Shown here in pieces: positions 25,972 through 35,780 of a DNA stretch of 64,000 bases. How positions within the stretch are numbered: position 1 is the first letter of the stretch; every line of letters starts with the position of its first letter. The notes under the pieces are model-generated. The model was not told the origin of the DNA. It did not search any database and saw nothing but the letters and a program-made list of their open reading frames with translations. Both the position numbers and the translations under genes were made by a program. This DNA comes from Novosphingobium sp. 9 (GTDB lineage Bacteria > Pseudomonadota > Alphaproteobacteria > Sphingomonadales > Sphingomonadaceae): assembly GCF_025340265.1 (NCBI RefSeq), contig NZ_CP022707.1, positions 496,001 to 560,000 of the forward strand, read 5' to 3'.

Positions 25972-28860
25972 CTACTTAGCGGGGCGGCGGATCGTCAGCG
26001 ACTGGCCATTCCACACCGCTTCAGTATCGAAGCTGGTCTCTTCGGCCACTGACTGACCGGGCCGCAGCCACTTCACCCGCACGGTGCGGGTCGCCGGCAT
26101 CCCGGCATAGCCCTTGCCCAGCCGGGCGCCGAGCGTGACCGTGCCCGTAGCATCGTCATAGACGATCGGCATGCGGCTGAACGCGCCGGACTTGTAGCCT
26201 TCCGAGCGGCCGTCGTCCTCGTAGAGCGAAGTCGCTCCACTGGCGCCAGTATAGACCACCAGCGTCACCGGCGCCTCGGGCTTCTCGTCAGTGTACTGCA
26301 TCACCGGCCCCATCGGCACGATCGAGCCTGCCCGCACGAACAGCGGCATCCGCTCGGCAGGCGCAGCCACAGTCACGTCCTGACCGCCCGCATAAGTCTT
26401 GCCGCTCTCGAAATCGTACCAGGTCACGCCCTTGCCCGGCAGCCAGACCGAACGCTCGCGCGCCTTGTAGGTGCTGACCGGGGCGACAAGGAACGCCTTG
26501 CCGAACAGGTACTCGTCATTGATGGTACGGGCCCTGGCATCCTGCGGGAAGTCCATCACCAGCCCGCGCATGATCGAGCCGTCCTTCTCGTAAGCGTCCG
26601 CGCCCAGCGTGTAGATGTAGGGCATCAGGCGATAGCGCAGCTTGTCGTACCACACCATTGAGGCGCGCATGGGCGAACCTTCGGGCGCGATCTCGTAGAT
26701 CTCGCGCCAGGGCTGCTCACCGTGACTGCGGAAGATCGGGCTGAACGCGCCGAACTGGAACCAGCGCAAGTTGAGTTCGCGCCATTCGGCCAGGTCTTCG
26801 GGCTTCGGAGTGGCCTCGGCAAAGCGCGGCTCGACCGAGAAACCACCGATGTCGTGGGTCCAGTTGGGCAGGCCCGACATCGCCGTGTTCACGCCCGCCG
26901 AAATCTGCGCGTGCAGATCGTACCAGCGCGTCGCCACGTCGCCCGACCACACTGCCGCGCCATAGCGCTGAAGGCCGCCGAAGCCCGAGCGGGTCAGCAG
27001 GAACGGGCGCACGTCGGGCTTGAACCGGCTCCAGCCTTCATAGAAGGCGCGCGCGTTCTCCAACGGGAACGAGTTGAAGAACTCTGCTGCCGGGCCAATC
27101 GCGGTCGGCCCCATGGTGTCGATCCGCTTGGTGATCGAAAGGTTGGAATGCATGTCGGGCTCGCTGGCATCGGCCCACCAGGCATCGAAGCCCTTTTTGC
27201 CCAGCCGATCCTCGATCTGCTTCCAGAAGATTTCGCGCCCCTTGGCCGAATAGGGGTCGTAGAAGGTGTTGAGGAAGCCCTCTCCCACCCAGTCCTTGTT
27301 GCCCTGACGCAAGTTGCCGTGGAAGATCGCGCCCGCAGCGTCCAGTTCCTTGAAGTTGTCGGTGGTGGGATAGAACTTGGGCCAGACCGAGATCATGATC
27401 TCGGCGTGCTCGTCATGCACCTGCTTCACCATTGCGGCGGCATCGGGAAAGCGGCTCTTGTCGAATTCGTGGCTGCCCCAGGAATCGTCCTTCCAGTAGC
27501 GCCAGTCGAGCACGATGTTGTCGAGCGGATAGTCCCGCTTGCGATACTCGGAGACGACATTCAGCAGTTCGGCCTGCGTGTCGTAGCGCTGGCGCGACTG
27601 CCAGAAGCCATAGACCCACTTGGGCATCATCTCGGCCTTGCCGGTCAACTGGCGATAGCCTGCGACAACCCCGTCCATGTCCTTGGCCGCGACGAACCAG
27701 TAGTCCTTGTCGCGCGCGACATCGCTGGTGAACCACACCGAATGGCGATCCGCTTCGGGCAGCGGATCGTTGTGGAGCAGCGCCATGTAACCGGCGTTGG
27801 GGTCCCATTCGATCTTCAGGTGGACGGGCTTGCCCGCCACCATCGGCACGTCGAAATCGGCGTACCACGGGTTCCAGTTCTGCCGCCAGCGATCGAGCAC
27901 CAGCTTGCCGTCGACATAGACCTTGTAATAGCTCGACCCATAGAGCTGGAACTTGTGCACCCCGGTCTTGTCCGGTTGCAGATCGCCGTTCCACACCACG
28001 GCCTGCGTCTGCACTGCGTTGCCTGCGGTGTTCTGGCCCTGGCTGGAGGCCTCGGTACGGGCCTTGGCGGCCTCGGGCCATTTCGCCTGATCGTCCAGGA
28101 ACTGGTAATCGATCGTCGCTTCCTGACGGTTCACCACTTCTTTGCCATCGAGGAAATACTGCGCGGTGAAGCCCGGCTTTCCGCCGCTGGTGACAGTCAT
28201 CCCGCCGGTGTCGCCCACCAGCTTGTAGGGCGCCGGATTGCCGAAACGCGTGATGCTCTCGTTGTCCCAGAGCAGCCCGTAATTGCGGGTGGAGACAAGG
28301 AACGGCAGGCCGATATCCATGTTGTGCTGGGCAAGCTGCACGTCCTGCCCGTTGTAGTCCATCACCGCCTGCTGGTGCTGACCAAGGCCGTAGAGCCCCT
28401 CGTCCGTCCCCCGGTTGAACTGCTGTGAAACAGTGACGTAAGGCGTACCGTCCGCCTTTGTGGCCGTGAACGCAGTGGGCGCGGATTCCGCCAGCATCGG
28501 CTTGCCTGCCGCATCGAGGAAGCGAACCTGTCCGGTCTTCTTGTCGATCACGGCACTTGCCCTGACCGCGCGGATCGTCACCGAACCTGCTGCCTCGCTC
28601 ACGGTATAGGCCCCGGCCTGGGGCGGATTGGGCGCCATCAGGCTGGCGTTCTGCTCCGGCACGGAAAGCCCGCGCGGATGGGCAACGACGTGGAAGATGC
28701 CATCCCCGTGCAGCGTCACCTCGACGCGGTCGGAAGGCCCGCTTGCCGGCGTGACGACCACGCCGCCGGGAACCTTGCTGACTCCTGCCGGAGCAGCCAG
28801 CACCGGTGTTGCCGTCAGCGCACTGCCCGCCATCAGGGCCGCGATTGCGATATGTTTCAT
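25972..28860 (-). CDS. GH31 alpha-xylosidase with PA14 insert
   Basis: 962 residues with a Sec signal (cleaved near VLAA). The N-terminal GH31 beta-sandwich is interrupted by a PA14 domain (about 230-375: WNGDLQPDKTGVHKFQLYG, SSYYKVYVDGKLVLDRW). The catalytic barrel follows (about 410-735), then C-terminal beta domains. The nucleophile should be D564 (WWADASEPD) and the acid/base D641 (VWSGDVATRW). The architecture matches the Cellvibrio japonicus xyloglucan alpha-xylosidase Xyl31A, which removes non-reducing xylose from xyloglucan oligosaccharides. It lies 22 bases after the GH35 gene with AGGGGA upstream, so it is in one operon with GH35 and GH74. Confidence 0.9.
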   Translation of the reverse strand: MKHIAIAALMAGSALTATPVLAAPAGVSKVPGGVVVTPASGPSDRVEVTLHGDGIFHVVAHPRGLSVPEQNASLMAPNPPQAGAYTVSEAAGSVTIRAVRASAVIDKKTGQVRFLDAAGKPMLAESAPTAFTATKADGTPYVTVSQQFNRGTDEGLYGLGQHQQAVMDYNGQDVQLAQHNMDIGLPFLVSTRNYGLLWDNESITRFGNPAPYKLVGDTGGMTVTSGGKPGFTAQYFLDGKEVVNRQEATIDYQFLDDQAKWPEAAKARTEASSQGQNTAGNAVQTQAVVWNGDLQPDKTGVHKFQLYGSSYYKVYVDGKLVLDRWRQNWNPWYADFDVPMVAGKPVHLKIEWDPNAGYMALLHNDPLPEADRHSVWFTSDVARDKDYWFVAAKDMDGVVAGYRQLTGKAEMMPKWVYGFWQSRQRYDTQAELLNVVSEYRKRDYPLDNIVLDWRYWKDDSWGSHEFDKSRFPDAAAMVKQVHDEHAEIMISVWPKFYPTTDNFKELDAAGAIFHGNLRQGNKDWVGEGFLNTFYDPYSAKGREIFWKQIEDRLGKKGFDAWWADASEPDMHSNLSITKRIDTMGPTAIGPAAEFFNSFPLENARAFYEGWSRFKPDVRPFLLTRSGFGGLQRYGAAVWSGDVATRWYDLHAQISAGVNTAMSGLPNWTHDIGGFSVEPRFAEATPKPEDLAEWRELNLRWFQFGAFSPIFRSHGEQPWREIYEIAPEGSPMRASMVWYDKLRYRLMPYIYTLGADAYEKDGSIMRGLVMDFPQDARARTINDEYLFGKAFLVAPVSTYKARERSVWLPGKGVTWYDFESGKTYAGGQDVTVAAPAERMPLFVRAGSIVPMGPVMQYTDEKPEAPVTLVVYTGASGATSLYEDDGRSEGYKSGAFSRMPIVYDDATGTVTLGARLGKGYAGMPATRTVRVKWLRPGQSVAEETSFDTEAVWNGQSLTIRRPAK

Positions 28861-28882
28861 GTTGTCTGTATCCCCTGCCCGT

Positions 28883-30511
28883 TCAGGGCCTGTTGCCCGA
28901 ATAGAAACCCGTGGTGATCCGCAGCACCTGCGGCCGGTCGATCAGGTTGATGCCGTAGTCGGTCTGGTCGCCGTTCCACACGCGGCTCGTCACCCAGCGG
29001 CCATCGCGGAAGGTGCCTTCCTCGACCGCGACGACCATGCCGTTCTTCTCACCTTTGGCAGCCGAGAAATTGACGCGCACGTGATCGCCCATGACGAGGT
29101 ACTGATTGTCCGAAAGCTGCGCGACGGCGACGCCGCCGACCGGCTGGCTCGCCCATGGCGGCGGCGCGGACTTGATCCAAGTCCAGTCCTTCTCGCCGAA
29201 CTGCCACTGGCCCCAGCTTGCAGTGATCGTCCACTTGCCCAGCGTCACCGACTGGGGCGAGCCGTCATCGGGCTTTGCCGCACCCCAGGTGGGACGGCTG
29301 GCGGCGATGCGCGCCCAGTCGGGCAGGATCGAGGCGAGCGTGGCATAGGGCAGCGCGAAAGCGGCGAGCGTCTCCTTGTCGAGCGCCGTCGCTCCCAACG
29401 GATAGTTGAAGTAGCCGGTGTCATCCATGCCGAAGGGCGAGAAACCGATGCCGCCGCGCCCGATGGTGGGCCAGAAGAACCGCGCGAACTCACGCGCGTT
29501 GCCGATCTCCGGCACCATCAGCGCGTTATCGGGGCGAGCATACTTGTCGAGATACTGGATGACGTTGCCGGAGGTGCGGTCATAGATGTCGGGCGCGGCA
29601 AGGTCGATAGAGGGGGCCGCCGCCTTCCAGATATCGAGCACGTCCCACTGCGGACCGCCGCTGGCGACGCCGGTGGGGTCGGGCACGTTCGAAGGCCCCG
29701 CCAGCGCCGCATTCACATACATCGGCAGCGGCTTCACCGCCTTGCCCGCTGCCGCCACCTGATCGACGAAACGCGCGACGTACCAGGTGTTGAATGCGCG
29801 CGGCGCCTGCTTGCCGAACGCCTGCTCCCAGGTGCCGGACTTGCCGGTCTTCTTCGCGAGCGCAGCGGGAATCGTCTGTGCAAACAGCGCGTTGCCCTTG
29901 GCCGAATAGTCGCGCGGCACGCGGTACGATCCGGTCTCGTTCTCGGGCTGAACCATGATGACGGTGTTCTGCGGATCGTGATCGCGCAGATATTCCATCA
30001 CCTTCACGAACGCGCGCCGGTCCGCCGCCAGTGTCTCGTCCGACAGCGGACTCAGCACATAATGATCCGAGCCATCCGGCGCCTTCATGCGCGGAAAGCG
30101 TTTGTTGTCCAGCTTGACCCAGGTCGGCGCATAGCTCGGGCTGGTGTTCTTCCAGGTGCCGAACCACAGCAGCACCACGCGCTTGTCATGCGCGCGCGCC
30201 GCATCGAGCAGCGTCTGGAGATAGCCGAAGTCAAACTTTCCCTCGACCGGCTCGACCTGCTCCCAGGCGATGGGGATCTCCAGCGTGTTCGCGTGGATCG
30301 CGTCCAGCACCGACCACACCGCATCCAACATCGCAGGATAGTTGCTGGAATTGTTCGCCTGCGCGCCCAGCATCATGAACGGCTTGCCATCGACAATCAG
30401 CGCATGATGGCCATCGGCGCGCGTCTCGATGCGCGGGATTTGCGTGTCCGCCAGCGCAGATTGTGCCAGTGCCATGAGTGCCGCCGAGCAGGCGACGTAC
30501 CGAAACTTCAT
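28883..30511 (-). CDS. GH35 beta-galactosidase, CjBgl35A-like with DUF5597 C-terminus
   Basis: 542 residues with a Sec signal (MKFRYVACSA to SALA). The TIM barrel carries the acid/base Glu in VQPENETGSYR and the nucleophile Glu in MVPEIGNA. The C-terminal third is a beta-rich DUF5597 domain. This compact architecture is that of the xyloglucan-specific beta-galactosidase Bgl35A of Cellvibrio japonicus rather than large lactose-type GH35 enzymes. It would remove galactose from L side chains and expose xylose to the GH31 enzyme. ATG 30511 overlaps the GH74 stop in an ATGA, with GGGAGAGGG upstream, so translation is probably coupled. Confidence 0.88.
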   Translation of the reverse strand: MKFRYVACSAALMALAQSALADTQIPRIETRADGHHALIVDGKPFMMLGAQANNSSNYPAMLDAVWSVLDAIHANTLEIPIAWEQVEPVEGKFDFGYLQTLLDAARAHDKRVVLLWFGTWKNTSPSYAPTWVKLDNKRFPRMKAPDGSDHYVLSPLSDETLAADRRAFVKVMEYLRDHDPQNTVIMVQPENETGSYRVPRDYSAKGNALFAQTIPAALAKKTGKSGTWEQAFGKQAPRAFNTWYVARFVDQVAAAGKAVKPLPMYVNAALAGPSNVPDPTGVASGGPQWDVLDIWKAAAPSIDLAAPDIYDRTSGNVIQYLDKYARPDNALMVPEIGNAREFARFFWPTIGRGGIGFSPFGMDDTGYFNYPLGATALDKETLAAFALPYATLASILPDWARIAASRPTWGAAKPDDGSPQSVTLGKWTITASWGQWQFGEKDWTWIKSAPPPWASQPVGGVAVAQLSDNQYLVMGDHVRVNFSAAKGEKNGMVVAVEEGTFRDGRWVTSRVWNGDQTDYGINLIDRPQVLRITTGFYSGNRP

Positions 30512-32760
30512 TGTCCCTCTCCCTTCGGATCGCCGGTTACGATCCCGCGCCCGTCCGTTGCGATGTAGACCCGACCGAACACGCGCGGATCGCCGGTCAG
30601 CATGCGGATGCGCAGCCCCCACTGGTGATCGTCATCATTGATGCGCTGCCACGTCGCCCCGCCATCGAGCGACCGCCAGACCGCGCGCAGACCGTCCAGC
30701 GTGCCCAGCGCGTAAAGCGCGGGCTCGGACACGCCCGCAGACGCCTTGCCCAGGCCATAGCGTTCTATCGAAAGTGCCCCGCCAGTCCGCGCCCAGCTTT
30801 CGCCGAAGTCGGTCGAGTGCCACAGCATGCCATCCAGCAGCAACCACAAGGCGCCCGCATGTCCCGGCTCCGCAAGAATTGGCGGCGGTGCCTCGCGATT
30901 GGTCTGGTGCGCCGAAGACAGATCGGACGGCAGCCCACGCGACGCCACCGGATGGAAATTCAGACCGCCATCATCGCTGCGCACCACCCGATTCGCCGCG
31001 AAGTCCAGCGCATAGAAACGCGCGGCCTCCTGCTTGTCGGCCGTAACGCGGGTGCGGCTCGGCAGGCCCGATATTGCCTGCCAGTGCCTGCCGCGATCGC
31101 GCGTGAGTTGCGGCGCGTCGCTTTCGACAAGGAACGTCAAGCCGTCGGCAGAAACGGTGATCGCAGCATCGCCGGTCTCCTCCGGCAAAGACGAACCATC
31201 CGCATGCGGGCGCCCCGCAGGTACATGCAGCGGCGTCCACGAACCACCGCCATCGGCAGACCATGCCAGCGAGGTATCGGGCACCACCCGCGCGTGAATG
31301 TTGCCGCTGCGCACCATCACCAACGGCGCTCGCCCTGCATAGTCCAGCGTGTTGGTGTTCGCGAGAAACGGGTTCAGATGCATGCGCGGCGGCGACTTCG
31401 CAAAGTCGTCATGCCGAAAACCGGCAATATCGCCGAAGCCGGAGACCAGATGTGCGCCACCCGCAGGGCTGATCAGCGTGATCACCGCAGTCTGCTCGAT
31501 CCCTTGCGTCCACGGCGCCCAGTGCAGGGCGCCGCCGTGCTGCAATTCGTTTGTCGCGTAAACCGTCGCCCCGGTCACATAAGCGGCATGGTTCGCATCG
31601 AACGGATCGATGGCGAGCCCCGCGATCCAGTGCCCGAAATTGGCCTTGCCGTCGAAATCGAGGAAAGGCGTTGCCGAGACATCGCGCAGCGACCGGCGCC
31701 ACAACTCGTCCCAATGCGCGCCTGCGTCGTGGCTGAGCCAGACGGTATCCACCGGATCGCCGCGATCAACGGTGCTGACCGCGATAGTCCGTGGGTCAGA
31801 GGCAGCCACGGCCACGCCCATATAGCCCCCCTTGGGAGCATTCGCGCCCTTGACCGGCGTCACATCGCGCCATCGGTCCCCTCGCGGGTCGTAACGCCAG
31901 ACCGCGCCACGGCTGATGCCGTTCGGGCCGATGCCATCGCACAATGTCACAGTCAGCACGCCATCGCGGCCAAGCGCTGCCTTGGCGGCCAGCAGTCCCG
32001 CATCGGGGCCTCCGGTGACAGGGCGCCAATGCGCTCCATTGTCATCGGAACGATAAAGATGATGCCCGCCCGGATCGGCATTGCCGACGAAGATCCGCCC
32101 TTCCACCTGCGGATCGAACACCACGAACGAAAGGCCGCCATGGGTCTCTCTGCGCCGTGTCGGAAGACCAAGCCCCTTCAGCGGAAACGCCGGCACTGCC
32201 TGCCAGTGCGCCCCTGCATCGCGGCTTTCCCAGAGACCCTGGTGGCGTGAGCCAAACAGCAGATGTGCATGGTCGTGCGGGTCAATCGCCAGCCGCTCGC
32301 CAAGGCCGCGCCCATCCTCGTTGCCGCCCATGCGAAATGGCACCGGCGTCACACGCCAGTGCATGCCATAATCGGTTGAGCGAAAGATCGCGGCGGGCTG
32401 ACCGGCGCCCATACCTGCCGCCAGATAGACGGTTCCGGCATCGACCGGATCGGCGGCGATGCTCTCGATCCCCATGTAACTGCCTATGGCGACGCCGTCC
32501 TGCAACGGTATCCAGCGCTGGCTTCGCGCATCCCAACGATAGGCCCCGCCCATATCGCTGCGCAGATAGGCCAGTCCCTTCTCGACAGGACTGAAAATCA
32601 CGCCCGGCGTGAAGCCACCGCCACCTACGCGCACGTTCGACCAGGTATAGGGAACGGCATCCGCCAGGACAGGCATCGGCAACAAAGCTGCGGCGAATGC
32701 CGTCAACGCCAGCCCGACCGGCCTTTGCATCCCTCTCGCGGTATCCCGCCAGCGCGCCAT
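30508..32760 (-). CDS. GH74 endo-xyloglucanase
   Basis: 750 residues with an N-terminal signal (hydrophobic run ending VLADA) and two seven-bladed propellers. The family opening YTWSNVRVGGGGFTPGV is intact. The two catalytic aspartates expected from Xgh74A-type enzymes are in LRSDMGGAYRW and SGFGDIAGF. Many Asp-box-like blades (SRDAGAHW, SDDGGLNF, SLDGGATW) are visible. GH74 enzymes cut the beta-1,4-glucan backbone of xyloglucan with inversion, here as the secreted first step. ATG 32760 is preferred since GAGGGGG lies about nine bases upstream; GTG 32766 and ATG 32730 are alternatives. It is first in the operon GH74-GH35-GH31. Confidence 0.92.
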   Translation of the reverse strand: MARWRDTARGMQRPVGLALTAFAAALLPMPVLADAVPYTWSNVRVGGGGFTPGVIFSPVEKGLAYLRSDMGGAYRWDARSQRWIPLQDGVAIGSYMGIESIAADPVDAGTVYLAAGMGAGQPAAIFRSTDYGMHWRVTPVPFRMGGNEDGRGLGERLAIDPHDHAHLLFGSRHQGLWESRDAGAHWQAVPAFPLKGLGLPTRRRETHGGLSFVVFDPQVEGRIFVGNADPGGHHLYRSDDNGAHWRPVTGGPDAGLLAAKAALGRDGVLTVTLCDGIGPNGISRGAVWRYDPRGDRWRDVTPVKGANAPKGGYMGVAVAASDPRTIAVSTVDRGDPVDTVWLSHDAGAHWDELWRRSLRDVSATPFLDFDGKANFGHWIAGLAIDPFDANHAAYVTGATVYATNELQHGGALHWAPWTQGIEQTAVITLISPAGGAHLVSGFGDIAGFRHDDFAKSPPRMHLNPFLANTNTLDYAGRAPLVMVRSGNIHARVVPDTSLAWSADGGGSWTPLHVPAGRPHADGSSLPEETGDAAITVSADGLTFLVESDAPQLTRDRGRHWQAISGLPSRTRVTADKQEAARFYALDFAANRVVRSDDGGLNFHPVASRGLPSDLSSAHQTNREAPPPILAEPGHAGALWLLLDGMLWHSTDFGESWARTGGALSIERYGLGKASAGVSEPALYALGTLDGLRAVWRSLDGGATWQRINDDDHQWGLRIRMLTGDPRVFGRVYIATDGRGIVTGDPKGEGQ

Positions 32761-32842
32761 TCGCACGTTCCCCCTCTACCCATCCCCGCAAGCGTCGATC
32801 GTCTCTTGATGAGTCGTATCTTGACGCCGTGTCGAAGCCGAG

Positions 32843-32856
32843 AGATAACGCTAACA
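32843..32856. promoter_or_regulatory. Possible LacI-type operator between GH74 and xylX
   Basis: AGATAACGCTAACA lies in the 115-base divergent region between the GH74 operon and the xylose-oxidation operon, 20 bases before the xylX start. One half-site, GCTAACA, matches the usual LacI-family half operator; the other half is degenerate. It could co-regulate both operons. Confidence 0.45.
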
Positions 32857-32875
32857 CCTGTGGAGGGGAATAGCA

Positions 32876-34000
32876 GTGACAAAAAATAATCCGGGCGCCG
32901 TTCTGGGTCTGCCCGAAGACTGGCGGCAGGGCACATTTCTGGGGCGCTATGAAAGCGATGAAGGCCCCTCTCCGATCCTGATTCGCGATGGCCTCGTCCA
33001 CGACATGGCGCATGTGGCGCCGACCGTTGCCGCGCTGGTAGCGCTTGGCAAAATCTCAGGCGGTACACCGCTGGGAGAGATCGATGTGCTCGATCCTGCC
33101 CGCCTGCTCAGCCCTGTCGATCTGCAATGCATCAAGGCCTGCGGCGTAACGTTCGCCGTCTCCGCGCTCGAACGCGTGATCGAGGAACGTGCACGCGGCG
33201 ATTACACGAAGGCCGCAGAACTGCGCACCCGTATCGAGGAAGCGCTGGGTGGCTCCGTGCGCTCGGTGGTTCCCGGCTCGCCCGAGGCGCAGGCGCTGAA
33301 GGACACGCTGATCGAGGAGGGCCTGTGGTCGCAGTATCTCGAAGTCGCGATCGGGCCGGACGCCGAAGTCTTCACCAAGTCTCCGGTGCTTTCCACTGTC
33401 GGCCAGGGCGCCATGATCGGCGTGCGTTCGGACTCCACCTGGAACAACCCCGAGCCCGAAGTGGTGCTGATCGCCGGGCCGGATGGCCGCGCCGTCGGTG
33501 CGACCCTAGGCAATGACGTGAACCTGCGCGATTTCGAAGGGCGCTCGGCGCTGCTGCTGGGCAAGGCCAAGGACAACAACGCGTCCTGCTCGCTCGGCCC
33601 GTTCATCCGCCTGTTCGACACAGGCTACACGATGGATGATGTGCGTACTGCCGATGTGACCATGACGGTGGAGGGCACGGACGGCTATCGTCTCGAAGGC
33701 GCCAGCACCATGCGCGAGATCAGCCGAGATCCGGAAGATCTGCTGCGCCAGACGATGAGCGAACACCAGTATCCCGACGGTTTCGCGCTGTTCTGCGGCA
33801 CGCTGTTCGCGCCCACGCAGGATCGCGACGAGCCGGGCCGTGGCTTTACCCACAAGCCGGGCGATGTCGTCACCATTTCCAGCCAGCGCCTCGGCACGCT
33901 GACCAACACGGTCGCAACCTCGAAGGACGCACCCGCCTGGACGTTCGGCCTCTCCGCCCTTTTCGCCAACCTTGCACGCCGCGGCCTTCTCCCGGCGTGA
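32876..34000 (+). CDS. xylX: 2-keto-3-deoxy-D-xylonate dehydratase (FAH superfamily)
   Basis: 374 residues with a C-terminal fumarylacetoacetate-hydrolase domain. Metal ligands are visible as the two Glu in NNPEPEVVLI and the Asp in GNDVNLRDFEG, followed by KAKDNNASCSLGPF. In Caulobacter crescentus, XylX of this family dehydrates 2-keto-3-deoxy-xylonate to alpha-ketoglutarate semialdehyde. Here it heads an operon with a XylB-like dehydrogenase and a XylC-like lactonase, the same set. GTG at 32876 has GGAGGGG upstream (32862-32868). The assignment rests on family plus neighbours; the same family also acts on L-arabinonate intermediates. Confidence 0.82.
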   Translation: MTKNNPGAVLGLPEDWRQGTFLGRYESDEGPSPILIRDGLVHDMAHVAPTVAALVALGKISGGTPLGEIDVLDPARLLSPVDLQCIKACGVTFAVSALERVIEERARGDYTKAAELRTRIEEALGGSVRSVVPGSPEAQALKDTLIEEGLWSQYLEVAIGPDAEVFTKSPVLSTVGQGAMIGVRSDSTWNNPEPEVVLIAGPDGRAVGATLGNDVNLRDFEGRSALLLGKAKDNNASCSLGPFIRLFDTGYTMDDVRTADVTMTVEGTDGYRLEGASTMREISRDPEDLLRQTMSEHQYPDGFALFCGTLFAPTQDRDEPGRGFTHKPGDVVTISSQRLGTLTNTVATSKDAPAWTFGLSALFANLARRGLLPA

Positions 34001-34017
34001 CCGGAATACCCCAGACC

Positions 34018-34802
34018 ATGCTCCAGAGCACATCCGCCGCGCCGCTGGCCGCGATCTATCCCGACCTTCAGGACCGCCGCGTGATCGTGACCGGCGGCGC
34101 CACCGGCATCGGTGCGGGCCTTGTCGAGGGCTTCGTCGCGCAAGGTGCGCGCGTGGCCTTCGTCGATATTCAGGACGAAGAAGGCGCCGATCTTGTGCAG
34201 CGCCTTTCGCCAGGCGCGCGCCATGCCCCGGTCTACCACCGGCTTGACCTGACCGATGTGGACGCGCTCACCGGCGCGATCCAGTCGATCGTCGCGGATC
34301 TGGGCGGGATCGACGTATTGGTGAACAATGCCGCCAACGATGACCGCCACACTGTGGAGGAGGTTACGCCCGCGTTCTGGGAAGAGCGCATGAACGTGAA
34401 CCTGCGCCACCAGTTCTTCGCATCGCAAGCCGTCGTCCCGGCCATGCGCGAGGCCGGCGGCGGCGTGATCGTCAATTTCGGCTCGATCAGCTGGCACCTC
34501 GCGCTGCCCGAACTGGTGCTGTATCAGACGGCCAAGGCGGCGATCTCGGGCCTCACCCGCAGCCTTGCGCGCGACCTCGGGCGCGACAACATCCGCGTCA
34601 ATACGGTGGTCCCCGGCAACGTGAAGACCCCGCGACAGGAAAAGTGGTACACCCCGAAGGCGAAGCGGAAATCGTGGCCGCCCAGTGCCTTCCGGGGCGC
34701 CTCGTGCCGGCGGACGTCGCCGCGCTGGTGCTGTTCCTCAGCTCCGATGGGGCACGCCTGTGCACCGGACACGACTGGTTCGTCGATGCGGGGTGGCGCT
34801 GA
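34018..34802 (+). CDS. xylB: D-xylose 1-dehydrogenase, SDR family (one-base frameshift)
   Basis: A short-chain dehydrogenase with the NAD(P) motif TGGATGIGAG, DIQDEEGA, NNAANDD, the catalytic Ser in GSISWHL and Tyr/Lys in LYQTAKA. The sequence closely follows Caulobacter XylB as I remember it (NDDRH, ERMNVNLRH, VVPGNVKTPRQEKWYTP). After that point the frame breaks: one C is missing in the C4 run at 34652-34655. Restoring it gives EGEAEIVAAQCLPGRLVPADVAALVLFL and the proper C-terminus HDWFVDAGWR, stopping at 34802. It oxidises xylopyranose to xylonolactone. ATG 34018 is used; a GTG at 33997 overlapping the xylX stop is possible. Its stop overlaps the xylC start. Confidence 0.87.
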
Positions 34803-35674
34803 TGGACGCACAACATCTCCGCGCGCTCGGCATGGAACTGGGCGAAGGCCCGGTCTGGATCGAGGATGCGCTGTGGTTCGTCGACATCAAGCGGCAGACG
34901 GTGTTCCGTCTCGACCCGGTCAGCGGTGGGCTTGAGGACTGGGCCGCGCCCGAACATATCGGCTGGGTGCTCCCCAGCACGGGCGAAGGCCTGATCGCGG
35001 GGCTCAAGAGCGGCCCGCATCGCTTCCGCCCGGAAGCCCGCAGCTTCGAGCCGATCGGCAAGATCGATGTCGATCTGCCGGACAACCGCCTCAACGATGC
35101 CGCCACCGATCCTGAAGGGCGTCTGTGGTTCGGCACCATGGACAATCTGGAAGGCGGCGAGACCGGTCGGGTCTATGTGCTCGACAAGGGCGAGGTTCGC
35201 GAGAGCGGGATCACGCCCGTTGCCATCACCAACGGGCCTGCGATCTCGCCCTGCGGGACATGGCTCTACCACGTCGACACGCTGGGCAAACAGGTGATCC
35301 GCCACACCGTGAACGAAACCGGAAATATCGGCGAGGGCACGGTTTTCCTCGACTTCAATGGGCAGGACAGAGCCGACTGGGGCTGGCCCGACGGCGCCAC
35401 CTGCGATGCCGAAGGCGGGGTCTGGCTGGGCTTCTACGGTGGCTGGGCCGCGCGGCGCTTCAATGCCGATGGAGCCCTGACCGACGAAGTCCGCCTGCCG
35501 GTGGCGAACGTGACCAAGGTCGCGCTGGGCGGGGCAGAACGGCGTACAGCCTATGCCACGACCGCGCGACAGGGCCTGTCGGACGCGGAACTTGCCGCGC
35601 AGCCGCTGGCAGGCGATCTCTTCACTTTCCCGGTCGCGATTCCCGGCCTGCCGGTGACACCTGCCAATACCTGA
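34802..35674 (+). CDS. xylC: Xylonolactonase, SMP-30/gluconolactonase family
   Basis: 290 residues forming a six-bladed propeller. Metal ligands are in LGEGPVW (Glu), PDNRLNDAATDPEGRLWFGTM (Asn) and WPDGATCDAEG (Asp), all standard for SMP-30 lactonases. It hydrolyses xylonolactone from the preceding dehydrogenase to xylonate. ATG 34802 shares a base with the xylB stop (TGATG), indicating translational coupling. The specificity for xylono- over arabino- or gluconolactone is inferred from the operon. Confidence 0.88.
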   Translation: MDAQHLRALGMELGEGPVWIEDALWFVDIKRQTVFRLDPVSGGLEDWAAPEHIGWVLPSTGEGLIAGLKSGPHRFRPEARSFEPIGKIDVDLPDNRLNDAATDPEGRLWFGTMDNLEGGETGRVYVLDKGEVRESGITPVAITNGPAISPCGTWLYHVDTLGKQVIRHTVNETGNIGEGTVFLDFNGQDRADWGWPDGATCDAEGGVWLGFYGGWAARRFNADGALTDEVRLPVANVTKVALGGAERRTAYATTARQGLSDAELAAQPLAGDLFTFPVAIPGLPVTPANT

Positions 35675-35780
35675 TTACCAACCAGACCCGGCGCCGGGGT
35701 CCGAACCGGGCAACTCATGAACGTGCGGAGCGGGGGAACCACCAACGACAATCCCCGCCCGCCTGGAAAGGATGTCAGGA

